Below are positions 1 through 5,147 of a stretch of DNA of 5,851 nucleotides, piece after piece. The position numbers were made by a program, and so were the translations under genes. The notes under the pieces are model-generated. The model did not search any database and was not told the DNA's origin. It saw only the letters and a list, made by a program, of their open reading frames with translations. Each line of letters starts with the position of its first letter. Position 1 is the stretch's first letter. This stretch comes from an uncultured Clostridia bacterium (GTDB lineage Bacteria > Bacillota > Clostridia > Christensenellales > Borkfalkiaceae): assembly GCA_934230055.1 (NCBI GenBank), contig CAKQEE010000075.1:1-5851 (forward strand), in the 5' to 3' direction.

Positions 1-39
1 AAGTAATACACGGGAAAACTTTTGCTTATACGGCAGAGA

Positions 40-68
40 TTGACATTTGCTTTTCTTTATGATAAAAT
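40..68 (+). promoter_or_regulatory. Sigma-70/SigA-type promoter for the NSS transporter
   Basis: A perfect -35 box TTGACA (40-45) is followed by a 17-nt spacer and a -10 box TAAAAT (63-68). Transcription would start near 75 and give a leader of about 30 nt before the ATG at 106. No other promoter-like pair is visible between position 1 and the gene. Confidence 0.8.
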
Positions 69-83
69 ATATTCATATTTTAT
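62..83. promoter_or_regulatory. AT-rich inverted repeat across -10 and start site
   Basis: ATAAAATAT (62-70) and ATATTTTAT (75-83) are perfect 9-bp inverted arms separated by ATTC. The dyad covers the -10 box and the predicted start site, which is where a repressor operator would sit. Because the arms contain only A and T, chance or simple promoter AT-richness is a real alternative. Confidence 0.35.
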
Positions 84-105
84 TCAAAAAAAGGAATAAG
101 AAAAA

Positions 106-1704
106 ATGGAGAGTATAAAGAAAAAACATAACGGCTTTGCAAGCGGCATAGGCTTTATTCTTGCCGCGGCAGGCTCTGCGGTAGGACTCGGCAACCTTTG
201 GAGTTTCCCTTATAAAACGAGTGCGAACGGCGGCGCGGCGTTCGTGTTCGTTTATATTTTGAGCGTTATCGTGATAGGTTCAATCGTTATGATTGCGGAA
301 ATTTACCTCGGTAAACGCGCGCAGGCAAACCCCGTTTCCGCATATAAAAAGGCAAACAAAAATCTCGGTTGGCTGGGATTGTTTGCAATTATAATTCCGC
401 TTCTGATAATTTGTTATTATGCCATTCTCGGCGGGTATACCGTTAAATTCACGCTTAACTCTTTTGAAAAGAATTCAGAAATACTCGGTTCGTTTGCAGG
501 GAATATCGGAGAAGTTATTTTATATACCGCTATATTTTTAATGCTTTCGCTCGTAGTAGTTATGGCGGGCGTTAAAGGCGGTATAGAAAAAGCCAGCAAA
601 GTGCTTATGCCGGCACTCTTTATTATCCTCGTCGCGATAGTAGTTTATTGTCTTTGTTTGGGAGAAGGCGTTTCGGACGGGCTAAACTATTATCTCAATC
701 CCGATTTCGGCGCGCTCGGTTTTAACGGAATACTTGCGGCAATGAGTCAGGCGTTTTTCTCGCTTTCTCTCGGAATGGGCATAATGGTTTCTTACGGTTC
801 GTATGCGGGCAAAAAAATCAAGGTCGGACAGTCGGTTCTTATGATTTGCGTGTTCGACACGCTCGTCGCGTTGCTTGCGGGACTTGCTATTTTCCCCGCA
901 ATATACCATTATAAAGCCGTATACGGCGACGATTTGAAGATAAGCGGAATAGTGCTTATGTTCCAAAGTTTGCCGCTCGTGTTCGACCATCTCGGAACGC
1001 TTGGCAAAATCGTTTCGTTCTTCTTTTTCGGAATGGTGGTTATTGCCGCGCTCACTTCCGTTATATCTCTTTTAGAGGTGGTGACGCAGTTCGTTATTCA
1101 GAAGTTCAGGGTGCATAGAAAAAGAGCTATCTTAATCGTTTCCGCGATTTGTTTTGCTATTTCCGTGCCGATAAGCATATCTTTGGGGTACGCTATAACG
1201 GGCGAGGAGAAAATGCTGATTTGCGGAATGAACTGGCTTGACTTTTTCGATACGGTTACGAACACCGTGCTTATGCCCGTGTGCGCGCTCGGTTCTTGTA
1301 TCGCGCTCGGCTGGCTCGTGGATAAAAAGTTTACCGCAAACCCGATGAAAACTTATGACACTCTCGAAGCGGACGGCTTAAAACTCGGCGCGTTCGGTAA
1401 AGTTTTTGCGATTATGGTTAAATACGTTACGCCGCTGCTTATACTCGTGGTGGAAATATTCGGCGTGAAGGAATTGCTTTTTACGAGCGAAGGTTTTAAT
1501 GCGAACGGACTCGGCGTGGTTCTTACCGCTTACGGTTTGCTTGCGCTTTCAATCGCCGTGTATTATACGTTCTTTAAGAACAGGGACACCGGTTGCAACG
1601 CAGACGAAATCGATATAGCTCTTGCCGCGAGTTTAGACGCGGACGACGAAGACGACGACGAAGACGATGAAGAAGGTCGCGAAAAAGGCACGTGCGCGAA
1701 TTAA
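106..1704 (+). CDS. Sodium-dependent transporter, NSS/SNF family
   Basis: This is a multi-pass inner-membrane symporter of the LeuT-fold NSS family, expected to import an amino acid or amine with Na+; the substrate cannot be read from the sequence. The TM1 signature is clear: SAVGLGN at residues 24-30, with the unwound GLGN, then FPY and NGG. TM6 has QAFFSLSLGMG (215-225), where S219 replaces the Na1 threonine of LeuT. TM8 has AALTS (314-318), matching the Na2 ligands A351, T354 and S355 of LeuT. D379 in LDFF matches gate Asp404, but the partner gate Arg30 of LeuT is Ser33 here. The length of 532 aa fits a 12-TM member. The C-terminus is odd: residues 511-523 are almost all Asp/Glu, ending in GREKGTCAN. 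AAGGA at 91-95 serves as the RBS. It appears monocistronic, with rpsU following from its own promoter. Confidence 0.95.
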   Translation: MESIKKKHNGFASGIGFILAAAGSAVGLGNLWSFPYKTSANGGAAFVFVYILSVIVIGSIVMIAEIYLGKRAQANPVSAYKKANKNLGWLGLFAIIIPLLIICYYAILGGYTVKFTLNSFEKNSEILGSFAGNIGEVILYTAIFLMLSLVVVMAGVKGGIEKASKVLMPALFIILVAIVVYCLCLGEGVSDGLNYYLNPDFGALGFNGILAAMSQAFFSLSLGMGIMVSYGSYAGKKIKVGQSVLMICVFDTLVALLAGLAIFPAIYHYKAVYGDDLKISGIVLMFQSLPLVFDHLGTLGKIVSFFFFGMVVIAALTSVISLLEVVTQFVIQKFRVHRKRAILIVSAICFAISVPISISLGYAITGEEKMLICGMNWLDFFDTVTNTVLMPVCALGSCIALGWLVDKKFTANPMKTYDTLEADGLKLGAFGKVFAIMVKYVTPLLILVVEIFGVKELLFTSEGFNANGLGVVLTAYGLLALSIAVYYTFFKNRDTGCNADEIDIALAASLDADDEDDDEDDEEGREKGTCAN

Positions 1705-1753
1705 AACGAACGGAATTATAAAATTAAGGCGAAAATTTAATAAAAATACGTTC

Positions 1754-1788
1754 AGCCGCCCTAAAATCGTTGACATTTTCAGGCGGCT
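1754..1788. promoter_or_regulatory. Inverted repeat overlapping the rpsU -35 box
   Basis: AGCCGCC (1754-1760) pairs with GGCGGCT (1782-1788). Inside, AAAAT (1763-1767) pairs with ATTTT (1775-1779) across a symmetric 2x2 mismatch. The arm starting at 1775 overlaps the last base of the -35 box, and the right arm fills the promoter spacer. As RNA from the upstream gene it would be a hairpin ending transporter transcription, but no U-tract follows (ATTGTATACT), so it is a poor intrinsic terminator. It could be an operator or a 3'-end stabilising hairpin. Confidence 0.5.
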
Positions 1789-1798
1789 ATTGTATACT
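1770..1798 (+). promoter_or_regulatory. Strong SigA-type promoter for rpsU
   Basis: TTGACA (1770-1775), a 17-nt spacer and TATACT (1793-1798) form a near-consensus promoter, as expected for a ribosomal protein gene. The predicted start is near 1805, giving a leader of about 40 nt to the ATG at 1846. Confidence 0.85.
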
Positions 1799-1845
1799 GA
1801 ATAGGCTTTGAAAAACTGCCGCGGGGCAAAGGAAGGTGAATTTGA

Positions 1846-2025
1846 ATGAGTACCGTAAGAGTAGGCGAGAACGAAAATCTCGACAGCGCGTTAAGACGTT
1901 TTAAGAGAAAATGTTCCAGAGACGGAATCATAGGCGATCTCCGTAAAAAAGAATTCTACGAAAGTCCTTCCGTAAAGAGAAAGAAAAAATCCGAAGCGGC
2001 GAGAAAGAGAAGCATTAAAGGCTAA
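1846..2025 (+). CDS. rpsU: 30S ribosomal protein bS21
   Basis: The 59-codon product starts MSTVRVGENENLDSALRRF and continues through KRKCSRDGIIGDLRKKEFYE and a Lys/Arg-rich tail. This is the standard bS21 pattern: a short beta start, a helix with LDSALRRFKR, the RDG turn, the EFYE-P segment, then a basic C-terminus that contacts 16S rRNA near the anti-Shine-Dalgarno region. bS21 binds late in 30S assembly and helps initiation. The length is normal for Firmicutes (about 57-60 aa). A good RBS, AAAGGAAGGTGA (1828-1839), fixes the ATG at 1846. The gene has its own promoter and terminator, so it is a single-gene transcript. The Ala codons are all GCG (three of three), unlike rpsR at the other end of the window. 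Confidence 0.97.
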   Translation: MSTVRVGENENLDSALRRFKRKCSRDGIIGDLRKKEFYESPSVKRKKKSEAARKRSIKG

Positions 2026-2044
2026 TCTTAAACGTAAAGAATTT

Positions 2045-2080
2045 ACCTACCGATTTTGTTCGGTGGGTTTTTCTTTTTTT
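2045..2080 (+). terminator. Intrinsic terminator of rpsU
   Basis: ACCTACCGA (2045-2053) pairs over 9 bp (one T-G wobble) with TCGGTGGGT (2060-2068) around a 6-nt loop. It is followed by TTTTTCTTTTTTT. It begins 19 nt after the rpsU stop codon. Confidence 0.93.
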
Positions 2081-2371
2081 GCGGAAAGTTTTATTCGTTC
2101 GATTTTCGCTTTTTGCTTTTCCCGCGGGCGTCCTTTATGCGGGTTTTTCGTTTGTCGTGTAACGTTTTTTTCACACTCAATAAGCGGCTTTCCTGCGCGC
2201 GGTTCGCTTGCTTCTCGGCGATCGTCGCTCATATCGGGGGAAAGAAAATTTCCGTTAAAAATTATGTTAAATTTTGCGCGCGAAAGAATACGAAGTTTGT
2301 CGAAGCTATTTACATTTTCTACAAAAAGTGATAAGCTTATCGCACACTAAAACGCTTACGGGGAGATAATT
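2081..2371 (+). other. Intergenic region between rpsU and the 132-aa gene
   Basis: No convincing gene lies here. Open frames on both strands have no RBS, biased composition and overlap the rpsU terminator. CCCGC (2121-2125) and GCGGG (2139-2143) followed by TTTTT form a possible back-up terminator. A candidate promoter, TTGTCG (2297-2302) with 17 nt to TACAAA (2320-2325), would start transcription near 2332. That is inside the perfect 12-bp palindrome GATAAGCTTATC (2330-2341). Confidence 0.5.
2297..2325 (+). promoter_or_regulatory. Candidate promoter for the 132-aa protein gene
   Basis: TTGTCG (2297-2302) and TACAAA (2320-2325) are each 4/6 matches to consensus with the ideal 17-nt spacer. 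The predicted start near 2332 leaves about 40 nt of leader. It is the best pair upstream of this gene but much weaker than the other promoters in the window. Confidence 0.4.
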
Positions 2372-2770
2372 ATGGAAGAAGTTAAAACGTTGAGAGATTA
2401 TGCAAGAGAAGCCAAAATGCGCTTAAAGCACGGGTTTTGGCAAAACTATAAAAAAGATCTCGAAGAAAAGATGGAGCAGGCGGAAAAATCGGGAGTTTCC
2501 GTCTCCAAAGTGAAAGAATATTGCGCGAGCAGGGTTTCGGAAAACATTAAAAGCACGAACGAATCGCGAGAAGACTTTTACCGCAGGGTGAAAAAACTTT
2601 TAGACGAGGAGGGCGAGGTTTCCGACGCGATAGGCAGACTTACCGACAGAGAGCTTCTTAAAGAGCTTCCGTACGAAGAAGGGCAAAGGTACGTGATGTC
2701 CGTTTCGGAGCGATATTTGCAAGCCGTCGAACGGTATCGAAAGGAAAAATCGCTTAAAATAGGCGGCTGA
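2372..2770 (+). CDS. Uncharacterised charged helical protein, 132 aa
   Basis: I do not recognise the family. The RBS GGGGAG (2360-2365) sits 6 nt before the ATG, so the gene is well supported as translated. The product is rich in Lys, Glu and Arg, has no signal peptide or membrane segment, one Cys (C51), and looks almost wholly alpha-helical. Charged heptad-like stretches occur at residues 1-60 and 100-128, with a central turn at DEEGEVSDAIGRLTDREL (78-95). This suggests a soluble cytoplasmic protein, perhaps a small helical adaptor or nucleic-acid-associated factor. RecX was considered because of the length and charge, but its repeat pattern is not visible. The gene stands alone, with its own candidate promoter, and is convergent with the XRE regulator across a strong terminator. 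Confidence 0.8.
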   Translation: MEEVKTLRDYAREAKMRLKHGFWQNYKKDLEEKMEQAEKSGVSVSKVKEYCASRVSENIKSTNESREDFYRRVKKLLDEEGEVSDAIGRLTDRELLKELPYEEGQRYVMSVSERYLQAVERYRKEKSLKIGG

Positions 2771-2790
2771 ATTTTTTCGTGGCTTTGTAA

Positions 2791-2826
2791 AAGCAGGTTG
2801 ATGATTTCCCGTTTTTAAGCCTGCTT
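2791..2826. repeat. Inverted repeat (hairpin) after the 132-aa gene
   Basis: AAGCAGG (2791-2797) and CCTGCTT (2820-2826) are perfect 7-bp arms with a 22-nt loop. No T-tract follows, so it is not an intrinsic terminator by itself. It may protect the 3' end of the transcript upstream of the terminator at 2865. Confidence 0.5.
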
Positions 2827-2864
2827 GATACCCGCTTATGATTTTATGCTTTCGCAAATAAATT

Positions 2865-2920
2865 AAGCCGCAGACCTTTACGCGCTTATGCAAAGAAAGG
2901 TCCGCGGGCTTTTTTGTTTT
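2865..2920. terminator. Strong intrinsic terminator between convergent genes
   Basis: AAGCC-GC-GACCTTT on the left (2865-2879) pairs with AAAGGTCCGCGGGCTT on the right (2896-2911) over about 14 bp, with one bulge and one mismatch. It is followed by TTTTTTGTTTT on the plus strand. On the minus strand the left flank reads GGCTTAATTTATTTG, so it may also end the XRE transcript, less efficiently. Confidence 0.88.
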
Positions 2921-2959
2921 CGTAATAATTTAATCGCTTTAATATTTCTCTGAAATTGT

Positions 2960-3589
2960 TTATCGATTGTGCTTTTTATCCGACAGATTAACCTTTTTAT
3001 AGAAGAAGAAAAAGATGATGAGAGCCTGCAAGGGGATACCTATCAAAAAGATTTCCCAAAGCGATGGCGGGGGCGGAGGAGCAAGCATCATTATGCAGGA
3101 TAAAAACACCGAAAGCAAAGTCGTCCACACGAATAAAGAAGAGAAAATAGTGTTAAGCACCTTGTTTTTCCATACCGAAGCGAAAATAAATATCACCACG
3201 GAAGAAACGGGGAGCGCGTAAATCAGCGCAAGCCACGTGGGCCATTCGTGAGATACGGAGGGTATCATATCTAAAAACACGTAAATCAAAATCGCTATAA
3301 GCCATATTGCGCCCATTGCGATAAGGTATAAAATAGAACGCCTTTTATTAGTGAATACCGAAATTTTAGGCTTTTCGGGCGTAGGTTCGGCAACGAGCGC
3401 GTCTAGCGAAACGCCGAAAAGGTCGGCAATGGTTTTTACCACGACGAGGTCCGGAAGAGATTCTCCGCGCTCCCATTTAGATACCGCTTTGTCCGAATAA
3501 TTGATTTTTTCGGCAAGCTCCGCCTGCGTTATCCCCATCGCCTTTCTGTACCGCGAGAGATTGGCGGCAAAATTTTCTTTTATATCCAT
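2960..3589 (-). CDS. XRE-family HTH regulator with four membrane segments
   Basis: The N-terminal domain (residues 5-64) is a classic Cro/C1-type helix-turn-helix, with helix 2 around TQAELAEKIN (21-30) and the recognition helix in SDKAVSKWERGES (32-44). A Pro-rich linker (69-75) and a basic NKRR stop (81-84) lead into four hydrophobic helices at about 86-107, 118-138, 147-170 and 177-197. A PPPPP run (171-175) lies before the last one, and the tail is basic. This is the known XRE-plus-membrane architecture of Firmicutes, where the DNA-binding head is held at the membrane and the TM part is presumed to sense envelope or lipid state. No Shine-Dalgarno precedes the ATG; the -10 box ends 7 nt upstream, implying a leaderless mRNA. 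It is divergent from a DegV gene, with a TTCTAC dyad between them. The target and signal are inferred, not seen. Confidence 0.9.
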   Translation of the reverse strand: MDIKENFAANLSRYRKAMGITQAELAEKINYSDKAVSKWERGESLPDLVVVKTIADLFGVSLDALVAEPTPEKPKISVFTNKRRSILYLIAMGAIWLIAILIYVFLDMIPSVSHEWPTWLALIYALPVSSVVIFIFASVWKNKVLNTIFSSLFVWTTLLSVFLSCIMMLAPPPPPSLWEIFLIGIPLQALIIFFFFYKKVNLSDKKHNR

Positions 3590-3595
3590 AATTCG

Positions 3596-3624
3596 ATTTT
3601 ATCATATTTTGCCTGATAAATCAA
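3596..3624 (-). promoter_or_regulatory. Promoter of the XRE regulator, giving a leaderless mRNA
   Basis: Read on the minus strand, TTGATT (3619-3624) is followed by 17 nt and TAAAAT (3596-3601). Only CGAATT separates the -10 from the ATG at 3589, so the usual start site falls on or next to the A of the start codon. No GGAGG-like sequence exists upstream of the ATG. Confidence 0.72.
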
Positions 3625-3635
3625 CCTTTTTCGGT

Positions 3636-3688
3636 TTAAAATCGCTTAATTCTACCGTGAGTAGAACATAAATCTTGCAATTCTACCG
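3636..3688. repeat. TTCTAC dyad plus half-site element, copy 1 (candidate operator)
   Basis: TTAAAATC (3636-3643) is followed by a 15-bp dyad TCTACCGTGAGTAGA (3651-3665), then by a single half-site TTCTACCG (3681-3688). The same parts in the same order and 53-bp span recur at 4887-4939 before the second DegV gene. It lies about 27 bp upstream of the XRE -35 and about 100 bp upstream of the DegV -35, so it is better placed to act on the regulator's promoter. Confidence 0.7.
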
Positions 3689-3790
3689 AGAAAAAACGCA
3701 TTTTAGAGAGATTTTTGCGTCAGGGGCAGAAAAAAATTATAAAGTAGCGTGTCTGACGGAAAGGGTAGTGCGTTTTTTGTATGATGTAGC

Positions 3791-3820
3791 TTGACCTTTT
3801 CGTGGTAAATATTTTATTAT
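3791..3820 (+). promoter_or_regulatory. Promoter of the full-length DegV gene
   Basis: TTGACC (3791-3796), an 18-nt spacer and TATTAT (3815-3820) match consensus at 5/6 in both boxes. The predicted start is near 3827. Confidence 0.65.
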
Positions 3821-3913
3821 CGTATTAAAGACTGCCTTGCCGGACTCGTCCGTATAATCGTACGTTTTTTCGGCGAAGCGGCTTATTGATTAAAGACATA
3901 AAAGGAGACGAAT

Positions 3914-4768
3914 ATGAAAATCGCAATTTCCGCGGATTCCGCGATAGATTTGACGGAGGAACTTAAAAGGAAATACGAAATAAAAACCGTACCGTTTACC
4001 GTTACGATGGGCGAAAGAACGATAAAAGACGGCGACGTGAGCAACGAAGAACTTTTCGAGTTTGTGGAAAAAAGCAAAACTCTTCCCAAAACTTCTGCAA
4101 TAAACGAGGCGGAGTTCGGCGAACATTTCGATAATCTGCTGAAAAGTTACGACGCCGTAGTGCATTTTTCGCTATCTTCGGGACTAAGCTCCGCGTGCGG
4201 CAACGCAAAATCCGCCGCAGCAAAAAGAAAGGGCGTTTTCGTGATAGATTCTCTTAATTTATCCGCGGGTATAGCATTGCTTGCGATTTACGGCAGAGAA
4301 CTTGCCGAAAGCGGTTTTTCCCCCGAAGAAATTTTTGAAAAATGTTCCGCGCGTATTCCTTTCGTCCACGCGAGCTGCGAATTAGAAAGGGTGGATTATC
4401 TCTACAAAGGCGGCAGATGTTCCGTTCTTGCCTTTCTCGGCGCGAATATCCTTAAAATTCACCCGCAGATTTTGTGCGAGAACGGCAAGATGATAGCGGG
4501 TAAAAAATATCGCGGGGCTTATAACCGCGTTACCGAAAAATACGTTGCGGACGTTCTTGAAGAGTACGACACGCCCGATCTTTCGCGCGCGTTCGTCGCG
4601 TATACTTCCGCCGACGAAGAAACTATTTCAAAGACGGTAAAAGCGCTTGAGGAACGCGGCTTTCGCGAAGTTCTCGTATCGCGCACGGGCGCAACGATAT
4701 CTTCTTATTTAGGGGAACACAGCGTAGGCGTAGCATTTATAAACGACGGCGGAGTAAAAAACTCTTAA
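3914..4768 (+). CDS. DegV family protein (FakB-like fatty-acid-binding protein)
   Basis: DegV/FakB proteins bind one fatty acid in the cytoplasm and present its carboxylate to the kinase FakA for phosphorylation; the acyl-phosphate then feeds phospholipid synthesis. At 284 aa this is full length. Visible family motifs, in order: MKIAISADS (1-9), KTSAIN (59-64, the TSQPS position, with the carboxylate-binding Thr), FSLSSGLSS (85-93), VIDSLNLSAG (110-119), YLYKGGRCS (162-170), LKIHPQI (180-186) and RTGATISSYLG (257-267). Two departures are seen. The conserved His of the C-terminal H-x-GPG motif is Tyr265, and GPG reads GEH, so ligand binding may be altered. AAAGGAG (3901-3907) gives the ATG an ideal RBS. 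No FakA gene is in the window. A truncated paralog with the same upstream element follows in tandem. Confidence 0.93.
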   Translation: MKIAISADSAIDLTEELKRKYEIKTVPFTVTMGERTIKDGDVSNEELFEFVEKSKTLPKTSAINEAEFGEHFDNLLKSYDAVVHFSLSSGLSSACGNAKSAAAKRKGVFVIDSLNLSAGIALLAIYGRELAESGFSPEEIFEKCSARIPFVHASCELERVDYLYKGGRCSVLAFLGANILKIHPQILCENGKMIAGKKYRGAYNRVTEKYVADVLEEYDTPDLSRAFVAYTSADEETISKTVKALEERGFREVLVSRTGATISSYLGEHSVGVAFINDGGVKNS

Positions 4769-4797
4769 AATATATGACCGCGTTTTTTGTTAAAATA

Positions 4798-4837
4798 TCC
4801 GAAACAAAGGAAAAAACCATATTTTTCGGAGTCTTTT
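4798..4837 (+). terminator. Weak candidate terminator of the DegV gene
   Basis: A 7-bp stem, TCCGAAA (4798-4804) with TTTCGGA (4824-4830), has a 19-nt loop and is followed by GTCTTTT. The long loop and short U-run make efficient termination doubtful, so read-through into the second DegV gene is possible. Confidence 0.35.
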
Positions 4838-4886
4838 AAATATTGACGTTCTTATCGTTTTCGTTCATTTTGTACCAAATTTCGCC

Positions 4887-4959
4887 TTAAAATCATTGAA
4901 ATTCTACCGTTGGTAGACAAGAAAATTTTTGTTCTACCGCAAGAAAAACAACAGTAGAA
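4887..4959. repeat. TTCTAC dyad plus half-site element, copy 2 (candidate operator)
   Basis: TTAAAATC (4887-4894), the 15-bp dyad TCTACCGTTGGTAGA (4903-4917, six-base arms around GTT) and half-site TTCTACCG (4932-4939) repeat the layout of 3636-3688 at nearly identical spacing. An extra inverted half-site GTAGAA (4954-4959) lies 20 bp upstream of the -35 box, which places this copy directly against the promoter of the second DegV gene. Confidence 0.7.
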
Positions 4960-4979
4960 ACGCGTGCGCGTAAAGTAGG

Positions 4980-5008
4980 TTGATAGTTTGCGATAAGTTT
5001 TATAAAAT
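4980..5008 (+). promoter_or_regulatory. Promoter of the truncated DegV gene
   Basis: TTGATA (4980-4985), a 17-nt spacer and TAAAAT (5003-5008) form a good SigA-type promoter. AAAGTAG (4972-4978) abuts the -35 box and also occurs at 3741-3747 upstream of the first DegV gene. Confidence 0.7.
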
Positions 5009-5147
5009 ATTAGCGTAAAAAGGCGATTATCGTAAAAAAGCGGCGGGCGTTTGTTTCGGCACACGGAAACCGCGACTAAAACCCCGAACGTTCGTACGGT
5101 TGCCTTTTTGCAAAAATCGAAAAAAAGTTATCGCTTGGAGATATGAT

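Larger units (their letters stand above)
3590..3913. other. Divergent regulatory region, XRE regulator / DegV gene
   Basis: No gene is seen in this 324-base gap. From left to right it holds the XRE promoter (minus strand), the TTCTAC dyad and half-site element (3636-3688), and a pair of inverted repeats. These are ACGCA (3696-3700) with TGCGT (3716-3720), and CGTCAG (3718-3723) with CTGACG (3753-3758). The DegV promoter and a leader of about 87 nt follow, with CGGACTCGTCCG (3841-3852) as a small hairpin. A weaker alternative promoter, TTGCGT (3715-3720) with 17 nt to TATAAA (3738-3743), is also present. Confidence 0.6.
4769..5147. other. Intergenic region between the two DegV genes
   Basis: No gene is seen. 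TCCGAAA (4798-4804) and TTTCGGA (4824-4830) followed by GTCTTTT form a weak candidate terminator for the first DegV gene. Next come the second TTCTAC element (4887-4959), the promoter at 4980-5008 and a leader of about 130 nt. The leader contains GTTTC (5053-5057) with GAAAC (5066-5070), and the 10-bp palindrome CGAACGTTCG (5085-5094). ACGCGTGCGCGT (4960-4971) is another small inverted repeat next to the element. Confidence 0.55.

Noticed and set aside
417..990. Antisense open frames inside the transporter gene
   Set aside because: No RBS, low-complexity translations, and they lie wholly opposite a clearly conserved NSS coding sequence.
2047..2350. Overlapping open frames on both strands after rpsU
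   Set aside because: They run through the rpsU terminator, have no ribosome binding site and show biased Phe/Arg or Lys/Arg translations typical of non-coding T-rich sequence.
3015..3221. Plus-strand 68-codon frame inside the XRE gene
   Set aside because: It is the shadow of the hydrophobic C-terminal segments of the regulator and has no RBS.
3651..4939. TTCTACCG repeats as a CRISPR array
   Set aside because: Only four short copies in two separated pairs, with no long repeat units and no regular spacers.
5085..5094. CGAACGTTCG as a Bacillus-type LexA box
   Set aside because: The LexA box has four bases between CGAAC and GTTCG; here the half-sites abut, and no SOS gene is present.
5100..5147. 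Upstream TTG start for the truncated DegV gene
   Set aside because: No RBS precedes it, and the ATG at 5148 has GGAG at 7 nt and matches the paralog's first residue exactly.
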